A stretch of DNA of 64,000 bases from NCBI GenBank assembly GCA_028876495.1, contig JAGWRO010000011.1, positions 1 through 64,000 on the forward strand, given 5' to 3'. Source of the DNA: Bacteroidota bacterium. Its GTDB lineage: Bacteria; Bacteroidota; Bacteroidia; Chitinophagales; Chitinophagaceae. Numbering within the stretch: position 1 is the first letter of the stretch; each line of letters opens with the position of its first letter. The notes beneath the pieces are model-generated. The model saw nothing but the letters and a program-made list of their open reading frames with translations, made no database searches and had not been told where the DNA came from. Both the position numbers and the translations under genes were made by a program. Shown here in pieces: positions 27,357 to 35,358 of this stretch.

Positions 27357-27422
27357 TCAAGATAAGCCGGGGGAGAGGCTTTTATCTATGACCATAGTCA
27401 ACCATTTAATTGATTGTAGTTA
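27357..27422 (-). promoter_or_regulatory. CRP/FNR-type operator pair and promoter of the PepSY-like gene
   Basis: The perfect palindrome TGACCATAGTCA (27389-27400) lies downstream (on the minus strand) of a second site TGATTGTAGTTA (27411-27422, plus-strand reading), centred 22 bp away. On the minus strand a -7-like TATCTTGA starts at 27364, 30.5 bp from the proximal centre. Confidence 0.6.
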
Positions 27423-27439
27423 CGAACACAAAATTATTA

Positions 27440-27505
27440 AAACAATAATCATTGTTTTAACTGACCATTATCATTGTATTTATATATTCCCTGCATCTAT
27501 ATTTG
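27440..27505 (+). promoter_or_regulatory. CRP/FNR-type operator and promoter of sRNA unit 1
   Basis: TGACCATTATCA (27462-27473), with a half-conserved copy AAACAATAATCA 22 bp upstream, precedes a perfect -7 box TATATTTG (27498-27505) by 30.5 bp. Confidence 0.6.
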
Positions 27506-27510
27506 CTCAG

Positions 27511-27570
27511 GTTTTTCATAGGATATTGGATTAGATACAGAGCTGGATTTCTATCCAGCTCTCTTGTTTT
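27511..27570 (+). ncRNA. Small RNA candidate, tandem unit 1
   Basis: A predicted RNA of about 60 nt. The 5' segment (GTTTTTCATAGGATATTGG, then ATTAGATAC) is shared with unit 2, then a 10-bp perfect hairpin (AGAGCTGGAT 27539-27548 / ATCCAGCTCT 27553-27562) and a T-rich end (TTGTTTT). The copies differ by indels that break any common reading frame, favouring RNA over peptide. The start is inferred from the -7 box. Confidence 0.65.
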
Positions 27571-27654
27571 AAATAAGGAAAAAAATATTAACAGGCTGTG
27601 CATAACAAAAATGATTTTTGTGTAAAATGATTTTCACAGGTACATAAATGACCT

Positions 27655-27725
27655 TACATTTGCTGTAGGTTTTTCATAGGATATTGGATTAAAACGAGCT
27701 GGATTTCTATCCGGCTCTTATTTTT
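27655..27725 (+). ncRNA. Small RNA candidate, tandem unit 2 (with -7 box)
   Basis: The -7 box TACATTTG (27655-27662) is followed by an RNA from about 27668 with the same 5' block (TTTTTCATAGGATATTGG), a 9-bp hairpin (GAGCTGGAT 27696-27704 / ATCCGGCTC 27709-27717, one G-U pair) and a T tract to 27725. Unlike its neighbours it has no clear TGAY-N4-RTCA site at the expected place. A perfect odd-length palindrome, ACAAAAATGATTTTTGT (27605-27621), lies somewhat upstream instead. Confidence 0.58.
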
Positions 27726-27778
27726 CATGAACGAGATAACCATCTTTCTTCAGTTCATCTGCGAAATCTTTTCAACTC

Positions 27779-27844
27779 TAACAGTTATCATTTTTTTTAC
27801 TGACGAAAGTCATTGCATTGTGCTATTACTTGCCTTTACATTTA
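27779..27844 (+). promoter_or_regulatory. CRP/FNR-type operator pair and promoter of sRNA unit 3 / tolC
   Basis: TAACAGTTATCA (27779-27790) and TGACGAAAGTCA (27801-27812) are centred 22 bp apart. The -7-like TACATTTA starts at 27837, 30.5 bp from the proximal centre. It may serve both the small RNA and the efflux operon. Confidence 0.62.
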
Positions 27845-27849
27845 CATCA

Positions 27850-27909
27850 GTTTTTAATGAAATATTGGATTAAAATCAGAGCTGGATTCTATCCGGCTCT
27901 GTATTTTTT
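27850..27909 (+). ncRNA. Small RNA candidate, tandem unit 3, also 5' leader of tolC
   Basis: About 60 nt: a 5' block (TTTTTAATGAAATATTGG), a hairpin AGAGCTGGAT (27878-27887) / ATCCGGCTCT (27891-27900) with a 3-nt loop, then TATTTTTTA. The tolC ATG lies only 42 bp past the end, so the hairpin is either the end of an sRNA or a leaky terminator/attenuator in the leader of the efflux operon. Confidence 0.6.
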
Positions 27910-27951
27910 AGATTCATTTTTTGGACAAGAAGTCCTTCAATTTTTTTACGA

Positions 27952-29301
27952 ATGAAACAGCTACCTCGATTTGCTTTCATTTTTTTAGCAATAATTTCTG
28001 TCAATTATGCGAATGCACAATTTAATGGCAATGAGAAAAAATGGAGCATCAACGATTGTTTCAAATATGCAGAAGAACATAATATCCAGGTAAGTACCCT
28101 GCGCTTAAATGAACAATCTTCACTACAGGATTTGATGGCTTCCAGGGCCGAAAAGATACCCAACCTTTCTGCTACTGTCGGTAATACATTTAATAATGCC
28201 AATAACCAGGTAGATGGAAATGGCAAACTTCTGAACCAATTAACGAACAGTGGAAATTATACGCTTAATTCATCCCTCATTTTATGGAATGGCAATTATA
28301 TCAATAATACCATCCGCCAAAGAGAATTACTCTCACAATCAGCGCGTCTTTCTATTAATGAATCAATCAATAATATCACTTTATTAATTACACAGGCTTA
28401 CCTGGATATATTATTGGCAAAAGAAAACCTGACGTATATCAACGACTTGGTAAATGCATCGGCGGCGAGAGTAAGCCAGGGACAAATGTTCTATGAAGCA
28501 GGCAGCATTGCCAAAAAAGATCTGTTACAATTGCAGGCGCAACTCGCAAGTGATAAATATTTATTGGTACAAACGCAAAACGCCATACGCCAAAATATAT
28601 TGATCCTAAAACAAATTCTGCAATTGCCTACAAGCGCTGAATTTGATATTGCCACACCTGATTCTGTTTCTGTAGCGCCGCAATTAATTCCTTTAAGTGA
28701 AGTGCAACAAGCAGCGCAACGTGAGTTTCCGGAAATTAAAATCAGTCAACTGGATGTAAATATCGCTTCTCTTGACATTGCCAGGGCTAAAGCCGGGTTT
28801 AAACCAGTATTAAGTGCCAACGCCGCATTAGGCTCTGGATATAGTGATGTTTTCACCAATTCAGTTTTACCCAAAACCAATTTATTTATACAAACAGGTA
28901 ATAATTTTTACCAGCGACTGGGATGGACCTTGTCTATTCCCATTTTTTCAAACCGGATCAACCAAACCAATCTTGAAAAAGCAAACATAGGATTTCGCGT
29001 AGCCAACCTAAATCTTCAAAACACTGAATTGATTTTATCCCAGGCTGTTGAACAGGCTTATCTGAATGCTGAAAATGCGATGCATTCTTACGATGCCGCC
29101 AAACAGCAATTAGCATTTGCAACCGAAAGCTATCGCATCGAAAATGAGCAATTCAAACTTGGAGGAACCAATACTTACGATCTGTTACAACAACGAAACC
29201 AATATATACAGGCGGTACAAGCTTTTACACAGGCAAAGTACAGCGCGGTACTTCAACAAAAAATTTATGAATTCTACATGGGCAAGCCGGTAACATTATA
29301 A
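27952..29301 (+). CDS. TolC family outer-membrane efflux protein
   Basis: 449 residues. Signal peptide at 1-22 (..FLAIISVNYANA). Two OEP repeats of long coiled helices follow, e.g. ITLLITQAYLDILLAKENLTYINDLVNASAARVSQGQ, with the family end motif QFKLGGTNTYDLLQQRNQYIQAVQAFTQAKYSAVLQQK. It forms the outer-membrane channel of the tripartite pump encoded by the next three genes (gaps of 10, 18 and 37 bp). Its leader contains sRNA unit 3. Confidence 0.92.
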   Translation: MKQLPRFAFIFLAIISVNYANAQFNGNEKKWSINDCFKYAEEHNIQVSTLRLNEQSSLQDLMASRAEKIPNLSATVGNTFNNANNQVDGNGKLLNQLTNSGNYTLNSSLILWNGNYINNTIRQRELLSQSARLSINESINNITLLITQAYLDILLAKENLTYINDLVNASAARVSQGQMFYEAGSIAKKDLLQLQAQLASDKYLLVQTQNAIRQNILILKQILQLPTSAEFDIATPDSVSVAPQLIPLSEVQQAAQREFPEIKISQLDVNIASLDIARAKAGFKPVLSANAALGSGYSDVFTNSVLPKTNLFIQTGNNFYQRLGWTLSIPIFSNRINQTNLEKANIGFRVANLNLQNTELILSQAVEQAYLNAENAMHSYDAAKQQLAFATESYRIENEQFKLGGTNTYDLLQQRNQYIQAVQAFTQAKYSAVLQQKIYEFYMGKPVTL

Positions 29302-29311
29302 AAAAATACAC

Positions 29312-30592
29312 ATGAAAATAAAGACGATTATTATACTTTCTGTTTTGGTGCTTGCCGCCGCTGCAGCGATATTCTATTTCACTTCAGGTAAAAAAGAAAA
29401 GGCGGTAACTTTTATTACCGCTAAAGCACAGTATGGATATATTGCTAAAAGCATAACCGCAACAGGAACGGTTCAGCCGGTTGATACGGTGTCAGTTGGG
29501 GCGCAGGTATCAGGCGTGATAAAATATGTGTATGTTGATTTTAACAGTATAGTTAAACAAGGAGAATTGCTGGCAAAGGTAGACCCTTCAATCATCCAGG
29601 CACAAACAGAACAATCAAAAGCAAATCTTGCCAATACACAAAGCAATCTCGATTACCAGCAAAGCAATTTTGAAAGGCAAAATAAATTATTCAATCTTGG
29701 AGCGATAAGTAAAGCCGATTACCAGGTAGCGTTAAACCAATACAATAGCGCCAAAGCCGCCATAGCCAATGCTGCAGCCCAGCTAAGACTTGCCGAAAGA
29801 AATCTTTCTTATACCAATATTTATTCACCCATAAATGGAGTGGTGCTTAACAGGAATGTAAGTGCCGGGCAAACCATTGCTTCGAGTTTTAATGCCCCTA
29901 CTCTATTCGTGATTGCAAAAGATCTTACCAAAATGCAGGTGCGTGCTGCCGTTGATGAAGCGGATATCGGGGGAGTGCGTTCGGGGCAACCTGTTTCATT
30001 TACCGTTGATGCTTTTCCTGATGATATTTTTGAGGGAACGGTACAACAAATTTTACTTCATCCTGCCGTTTCTGCCAACGTGGTTACCTACACTACTTTA
30101 ATAAATGTTGACAACAAAGCGATGAAACTAAAACCCGGCATGACAGCCACTATTACTATTTATTTAGAAGAAGATACCAACGCATTACTTATTCCTTCCA
30201 GGGCATTAACCTTTAAGCCTGATTCATCAACCTTAAAAAAATATACGATCAAAAAATTGCTGAAAAATACAAATGACCAAAAGAATTCCGGCAACAAGAA
30301 AAAATCAAATCGCCCTGACTCATCAAACAACACGAAACAAGGAAAGGCCGAAATCCGGAAATCATTTGTGTGGACAAGAAACGGCGATACACTGGTTGAA
30401 AAAAGAATCATAACCGGCTTAAATGATGATTCTTACGTGAGGGTAATAAAGGGATTACTGTCAGGCGAAGAAGTGATAACGGGTGTGGTAATCGGCGAAA
30501 ATCCAAATAACACCAACAATACAGAAAGAAGTCCGTTTATGCCGCAAATGCGAAGAAGAACAACCACAACAGGACAAAGCAATAGCCGATAA
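29312..30592 (+). CDS. macA: MacA-like periplasmic adaptor (membrane fusion protein)
   Basis: 426 residues. An N-terminal anchor helix (IIILSVLVLAAAAAIFYF), then a biotinyl-lipoyl half (TGTVQPVDTVSVGAQVSG), an alpha-helical hairpin (about 95-170), the second lipoyl half (SPINGVVLNRNVSAGQTI), a beta-barrel and a membrane-proximal domain. A Lys/Asn/Ser-rich insertion (about 305-345) and an Asn/Arg/Thr-rich tail are unusual and probably unstructured. It links the TolC-family channel to the MacB-type ABC transporter encoded downstream. Substrate not predictable; macrolides, peptides or lipids are known for relatives. Confidence 0.87.
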   Translation: MKIKTIIILSVLVLAAAAAIFYFTSGKKEKAVTFITAKAQYGYIAKSITATGTVQPVDTVSVGAQVSGVIKYVYVDFNSIVKQGELLAKVDPSIIQAQTEQSKANLANTQSNLDYQQSNFERQNKLFNLGAISKADYQVALNQYNSAKAAIANAAAQLRLAERNLSYTNIYSPINGVVLNRNVSAGQTIASSFNAPTLFVIAKDLTKMQVRAAVDEADIGGVRSGQPVSFTVDAFPDDIFEGTVQQILLHPAVSANVVTYTTLINVDNKAMKLKPGMTATITIYLEEDTNALLIPSRALTFKPDSSTLKKYTIKKLLKNTNDQKNSGNKKKSNRPDSSNNTKQGKAEIRKSFVWTRNGDTLVEKRIITGLNDDSYVRVIKGLLSGEEVITGVVIGENPNNTNNTERSPFMPQMRRRTTTTGQSNSR

Positions 30593-30610
30593 TTTTTTAA
30601 AAAAATTACA

Positions 30611-31372
30611 GTGAACGAAGTAATTGTTGATATTTTAAATCTGAAACGGGAATTCAAAATGGGAGAAGAAATTGTTATGGCTCTTAATGATGTCAGCTTT
30701 ACCATCAGCTCAGGAGAATTTATCACCATTATGGGAAGCAGCGGATCCGGCAAAACAACTTTATTGAATATTTTAGGTTGTCTTGATAAACCGACTTCAG
30801 GGGAATATATTCTTAACGAAACACACGTGAGCCAACTTTCCCGCAATGAATTGGCAAAGTTGCGCAACAGAAAACTTGGCTTTGTTTTTCAATCTTATAA
30901 TTTACTACCCAGAACATCTGCTATTGAAAATGTAGAATTGCCCTTGTTGTATAACAATGAAATTTCTGCGAAACAAAGAAAAGAAAAAGCACTAAAGGCA
31001 CTGGAGGCAGTGGGCCTCTCAGAAAGGATACATTATTTGCCCAGCCAACTTTCCGGGGGGCAGCAACAAAGAGTGGCCATTGCAAGAGCACTGATAAACG
31101 ATCCTATAATTATACTGGCAGATGAAGCGACCGGAAATCTTGACTCACGCACTTCTTATAGCATCATGAGTTTGATACAGGAATTGAACGCTAACGGAAA
31201 AACGATTGTATTCATTACACATGAACCGGATATTGCTTCGTTTAGTAAACGCACCATTACATTAAGAGATGGAAAGATTGTAAAGGATGCAGTAAATGAA
31301 CATGTGCGAAGTGCAAAAGATGTATTGAACAGTCTTCAACCTATAAATGAACTCTCTACACCGGAGGCATGA
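30611..31372 (+). CDS. MacB-type ABC transporter ATP-binding protein
   Basis: 253 residues, GTG start at 30611 (the next in-frame ATG would remove the first beta strand). Walker A GSSGSGKT (about 45), Q-loop VFQSYNLLP, signature [15 protein letters not shown], Walker [13 protein letters not shown] and the switch His in FITHEPDIA. LolD/MacB-type ATPase. It is encoded separately from the permease, whereas in E. coli MacB both are fused. Gaps of 18 and 37 bp to its neighbours indicate one operon. Confidence 0.92.
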   Translation: MNEVIVDILNLKREFKMGEEIVMALNDVSFTISSGEFITIMGSSGSGKTTLLNILGCLDKPTSGEYILNETHVSQLSRNELAKLRNRKLGFVFQSYNLLPRTSAIENVELPLLYNNEISAKQRKEKALKALEAVGLSERIHYLPSQLSGGQQQRVAIARALINDPIIILADEATGNLDSRTSYSIMSLIQELNANGKTIVFITHEPDIASFSKRTITLRDGKIVKDAVNEHVRSAKDVLNSLQPINELSTPEA

Positions 31373-31409
31373 AAGAAAAAAATAAAACCGATAAATATAA
31401 AAACGACTC

Positions 31410-32630
31410 ATGAAATTAATTAACCTGTTAACGATAGCCTGGAAGGCCATTAAGCGCAATAAGATGAGAACCTTTCTCACCATGCTGGGCATTATCATTG
31501 GCGTAGGCGCGGTTATCGCTATGATTGCTATCGGGCAAGGTTCCAGGCAAAGTATTCAAAGCCAGATTACAGGAATGGGAAGCAACATGATCAACATAAG
31601 AGCGGTTAGTAATGTAATGGGTGGCGTAAGATTGGATAACGCAAATATACAGGCCCTTGAAGAGCCGGATGTAATCGCCTTGCAAAAAAAAGCAGAATAT
31701 ATCAGTGCCGTTTCTCCTTCTGTAAGTGCAAGAGGACAGGCGATAAACGGACCTAATAACTGGTCAACCAGTATGCAAGGGGTTTACCCGGAATATTTAT
31801 CGATACGTGGCTGGCCTTTGCAGAGCGGCGTTTCATTTACCAGCCAGGATGTAAAAACCGCTGCAAAAGTTTGTTTACTGGGTCAAACGGTTATGAACAA
31901 CCTGTTTCCTGATGGGGCAGATCCTGTTGGCAGAATCATCCGGTTTAAAAACATTCCATTTAAGGTTATCGGGATATTGAGTAAAAAAGGAGAAAATACT
32001 TTTGGCCAGGACCAGGACGATGTAATACTCACACCGGTAACCACGGTACAGAAACGCTTACTCGCTACAACCTATTATCAAACGATATTTGCATCAGCCA
32101 TTGATGAAAAATCAACAGACAAGGCAGCTTCGGAAATAGAAGATATCTTAAGAGCCTCTCATAAATTACAAAAAGGAGTTGATAATGATTTTACTGTAAG
32201 AACACAAGCAGAGTTGATCAGCACGTTTACTTCTACCAGTAAAATATTAACTACACTTCTTGCTGTGATAGCGGGAATATCATTGGTGGTGGGTGGTATT
32301 GGCATCATGAATATCATGTATGTTTCAGTAACGGAGCGCACCAAAGAAATCGGGTTAAGAATGTCGATTGGAGCAAGAGGAATCGATATCCTGATGCAGT
32401 TTTTGATTGAAGCCATTATGATCAGCATTGCCGGCGGCCTGATCGGAGTCGGACTCGGTATCACGGCAACAAAACTGGTAACGATGTTTTTGCACTGGCC
32501 CACTTTTGTAACGCAATCTTCCGTAATCCTTTCCTTTTTGGTTTGTTTTTTTACCGGCGTGTTTTTTGGGTATTACCCGGCTTTAAAAGCATCGCGGCTG
32601 GATCCGATAGAGGCATTAAGGTATGAATGA
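31410..32630 (+). CDS. MacB-type ABC transporter permease (FtsX domain)
   Basis: 406 residues. N-terminal amphipathic and TM1 segment (WKAIKRNKMRTFLTMLGIIIGVGAVIAMIAIGQGS), a large periplasmic MacB_PCD domain (about 45-265), then three TM helices of the FtsX domain (LLAVIAGISLVVGGIGIMNIMYVSVTERTKEIGLRMSIGAR). Ends with the usual LKASRLDPIEALRYE. Last gene of the tolC-macA-ATPase-permease operon. It acts as a mechanotransmission pump moving periplasmic substrates through TolC. Confidence 0.92.
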   Translation: MKLINLLTIAWKAIKRNKMRTFLTMLGIIIGVGAVIAMIAIGQGSRQSIQSQITGMGSNMINIRAVSNVMGGVRLDNANIQALEEPDVIALQKKAEYISAVSPSVSARGQAINGPNNWSTSMQGVYPEYLSIRGWPLQSGVSFTSQDVKTAAKVCLLGQTVMNNLFPDGADPVGRIIRFKNIPFKVIGILSKKGENTFGQDQDDVILTPVTTVQKRLLATTYYQTIFASAIDEKSTDKAASEIEDILRASHKLQKGVDNDFTVRTQAELISTFTSTSKILTTLLAVIAGISLVVGGIGIMNIMYVSVTERTKEIGLRMSIGARGIDILMQFLIEAIMISIAGGLIGVGLGITATKLVTMFLHWPTFVTQSSVILSFLVCFFTGVFFGYYPALKASRLDPIEALRYE

Positions 32631-32682
32631 TCTTTCCCTTTTTCTTTAGAAATTTAATGAGCAAACCAAAACTTATTTTTTA

Positions 32683-33450
32683 TCAGGCTGCTTTTTTAGA
32701 AGCACTTTTAACTGCTTCAAACTTTTCATCATAATCCTTTCTTATAGTGTTCATCCAGCGATCCCACCACAAAAAATACAAGCTGTAATTTCCTTTAAAA
32801 TACTGGTGATGTTGGTTGTGGTTTACGGAGGTATTGATCCATTTGCCCAGCCAATGAGTATTGAAACCTTTTGGATATAACTCATAGCCCAAATGTCCAT
32901 AAACATTATAAACAATCATCAGAAAAAAGAAAATGACGAGATGCAAAGGGCTTATAGGCATGGTAAAAAGAAATACACCGAAGATGCCTGCTTCTACAAT
33001 TGCCTCCAACGGATGAAATGAATACGCAGCCCACGGTGAAGGATTGGTAGATTGATGATGCACCAAATGAAACCACCTGAATAATTTTTTATGATGCATC
33101 AGCCGGTGAGTCCAGTAAAAATAAGTGTCGTGAATAAGGAACATTAGCGGGAAAGCGAGAAAAAAATAAACCCATCCATATTGATGAATATCCGTATAAA
33201 AGAAAGTGCGGGTACGCATGGCCGGTACATGAAGTATCATCAATGGAACAAGGGCAAAAATGCAAATAGTAAGTATTGAATAACCAATCTCTCTTGCATA
33301 GTCTTTTGAGCGAGGAAATTTTTGCTGGATCTTTTTATAACTAATCCTGTTTTTTATCAAAAAATAAAACAGCACAAAAGCAAAGCCCGCAACCATAAAA
33401 TAACGACTTCCTATTTTTTGAAGATAAAAGAAATAATTTGACCAATTCAT
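32683..33450 (-). CDS. Sterol desaturase / fatty acid hydroxylase family membrane protein
   Basis: 255 residues, 4-5 transmembrane helices and the three histidine clusters of di-iron membrane hydroxylases: HDTYFYWTHRLMHH, HLVHHQSTNPSPWAAYSFHP and NHNQHHQYF. It hydroxylates or desaturates a lipid in the inner membrane, using O2. Carotenoid, sphingolipid or fatty-acid substrates are all possible in Bacteroidota. Monocistronic; convergent with the efflux operon. Confidence 0.85.
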   Translation of the reverse strand: MNWSNYFFYLQKIGSRYFMVAGFAFVLFYFLIKNRISYKKIQQKFPRSKDYAREIGYSILTICIFALVPLMILHVPAMRTRTFFYTDIHQYGWVYFFLAFPLMFLIHDTYFYWTHRLMHHKKLFRWFHLVHHQSTNPSPWAAYSFHPLEAIVEAGIFGVFLFTMPISPLHLVIFFFLMIVYNVYGHLGYELYPKGFNTHWLGKWINTSVNHNQHHQYFKGNYSLYFLWWDRWMNTIRKDYDEKFEAVKSASKKAA

Positions 33451-33561
33451 ATAAACCTTTTCAGGTAAATAAATTTACATCAAATCCGGAATAATTTCGG
33501 GTAAGGGAAAATAAGGCGATGATAATTTTACTTAAAGTTTTGGCTGGTCTGATGCCTTTTA

Positions 33562-34104
33562 TCAGGGGCTTTCTTTTTTGGGAGTTGCAGTTCCTTTGTG
33601 ATCAGATAGTTCTTCGAAAAATTCAGGCGTATGCTGGTTCGTTACCGCCACCCATTGCCACATCGTATTTCTTTTTTGTGCACTGATAGACATAAGGCCA
33701 AACTCTTTATAAAGTATCTTACCCGGCTGTTTGATATTATACCAATCCATTTCCCACGGGTAATAGATCAAAGCATTATTGCCATCTAGCATTCTTAAAT
33801 CAACATTTCCCGACGAATAGTTGTAAGTAATTGTGTCAAGATGATTCATTGTATTGTAATACTCCTCTATTTCTTTTTTATTGGCATAAAAATATCCGGC
33901 AGGATTTACCAAACTGGCATCATCAGCAAATGGTTTCATGACTGCAGAAAGGTCTTTCCTTTGCATGGCAAACTGCTGTGTTTGCATCATGCTTAATATA
34001 ATCAGGCTGTCGGGTGCATATGCGCTTTGGCAATTGGCCGGCTTTGCCGCAGAACAAAAAATCAATAAAAAAACAATTGCTTTTATTATTGAAGGGTACT
34101 TCAT
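33562..34104 (-). CDS. Secreted SnoaL/NTF2-like protein
   Basis: 180 residues with a signal peptide (1-25, ending AKPANCQS). The mature part shows the NTF2/SnoaL-like layout: an N-terminal helix (DSLIILSMMQTQQFAMQRKDLSAVMKPFADDASLVNPAG) followed by curved beta strands (ALIYYPWEMDWYN, TMWQWVAVTNQHT). The function is unknown. The last 17 residues are Lys/Thr/Pro-rich. It is divergent from the DsrE-like gene; nothing else links them. Confidence 0.55.
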   Translation of the reverse strand: MKYPSIIKAIVFLLIFCSAAKPANCQSAYAPDSLIILSMMQTQQFAMQRKDLSAVMKPFADDASLVNPAGYFYANKKEIEEYYNTMNHLDTITYNYSSGNVDLRMLDGNNALIYYPWEMDWYNIKQPGKILYKEFGLMSISAQKRNTMWQWVAVTNQHTPEFFEELSDHKGTATPKKESP

Positions 34105-34295
34105 ATAAATGCATTTAAGGTGTGAGGTTAAACAAGCCGCTAAATTATGAATTAAAGCTGAAAGGAAAGAGTGATAAAAGCATTCATGATTATCTCCTTA
34201 AAAAATCATTAATCTTTATTATATCTTCGTCAACGATGAGTGATAAAAATTCCATTCTCTCATTTTTTTCATCACTGCTAAAAAAAATTGATTTT

Positions 34296-34913
34296 ATGAA
34301 AAAAAGTATCCTGCTTTTAATTGTAATTTTTTCATTCGCCTATCCTTCATTTTCTCAGAAAGGCGAAAGTTTGCCACCTATCTTTAAAGACTCTGCAAAA
34401 CTTAGTCAACTAAAAGCAATGGCTTATTACCCGCTTTTCAATGCAGGCCTATATTCAAGCGTATTACCTGTAGAAGGGGTTGATGAAATACCTGACCCAA
34501 ACAAAGACTATAAATTATTGTTTGAATTTACCGTTGGCAATAGCGACTCCACCCATAAAAGCCTTAGTCCCGGATTGGTAGAAATAGCAAGGATAATCAA
34601 TCTTCATATTGCTTCAGGAATACCGATCTCCCACATCCATGTAGTAGTAGCCACCCATGGCCCTTCACTTTACTCCATAGAAACCAACGATGCTTATAAG
34701 AAAAGGTATGGTATAGATAATCCTAACATCAAACTTATACAGCAGATGATGCAAAACGGTTTCAAATTTATTGCATGCGGCCAGGCCATGCACCTGTTTA
34801 TGCTCGATAAGCCTGATCTGTATCCAGGAACCAAAGTTTCATTAACGGCACAAACGGTACTATCCAATTATGCAGAGCAGGGTTATGTTTGGTATAAGAT
34901 TGACCAGGAATAA
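34296..34913 (+). CDS. Exported DsrE/DsrF family protein
   Basis: 205 residues from the ATG at 34296, which begins a good signal peptide (MKKSILLLIVIFSFAYPSFSQ). The frame stays open upstream to 34122, but those 58 codons show no family sequence. The fold is DsrE-like: LLFEFTVGN near the start, then HVVVATHGPSLYSIETNDAYKKRYG, NPNIKLIQQMMQNGFKFIACGQAM with the single conserved Cys, and a final ALTAQTVLSNYAEQGYVW-like stretch. Relatives handle sulfur in the cytosol; this one is periplasmic, a common Bacteroidota variant of unknown function. Confidence 0.75.
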   Translation: MKKSILLLIVIFSFAYPSFSQKGESLPPIFKDSAKLSQLKAMAYYPLFNAGLYSSVLPVEGVDEIPDPNKDYKLLFEFTVGNSDSTHKSLSPGLVEIARIINLHIASGIPISHIHVVVATHGPSLYSIETNDAYKKRYGIDNPNIKLIQQMMQNGFKFIACGQAMHLFMLDKPDLYPGTKVSLTAQTVLSNYAEQGYVWYKIDQE

Positions 34914-35358
34914 GCTTAAAGTCAGAACCATTGATCTTTCCAGTTTACGGATTACCAGGAATGGAACACAATAAGGGATATCAGTAAATTAAATGATTCA
35001 GTAATAAAGATAATTTTCACAGTAAAGAAACTTTAATTGGGTATTCTTATTTTGTTTGAAATCCCATCTTACTTTTTGTGCCTCCAATCAGTAAAAAAAG
35101 ATAATTTAAAAAAAGAAACCAGGAAGGCAGACAGAGAAAGTAAAATTGCCACTTTTCGTTCCATCAGGAAGGGTAAAATGATTTTGAAAAATCTAAAAAC
35201 TTAATAACTTTGATCTATAGCTTTATTCAAAGACTGAAAAAGTTATAACCCTCCAGCATCCAATTTACCCCTTGAATAACAAACAAATTTCCAAGCCTTT
35301 TCTTTAATTACCATATCAAGGATGTCCTACAACCCCACATACCAGAAAATTTAGTACA
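34914..35358. other. 445-bp intergenic stretch with an interspersed-repeat relic and a promoter
   Basis: 34927-34970 is a diverged copy of the repeat found in tandem at 41.3-41.6 kb (GTCAGAACC.. GGATTACCAGGAA..). A typical Bacteroidota promoter is at 35184-35212. No ORF of note. Confidence 0.5.
35184..35212 (+). promoter_or_regulatory. Predicted promoter of the 405-residue lipoprotein gene
   Basis: TTG (35184-35186), an 18-bp spacer and TAACTTTG (35205-35212) match the Bacteroidota -33/-7 consensus. This would give a leader of about 140 nt before the ATG at 35359. Confidence 0.45.

Noticed and set aside
27605-27651. Standard operator in front of sRNA unit 2
   Set aside because: At the expected position only about half of the palindrome bases match; I report the unit without claiming an operator.
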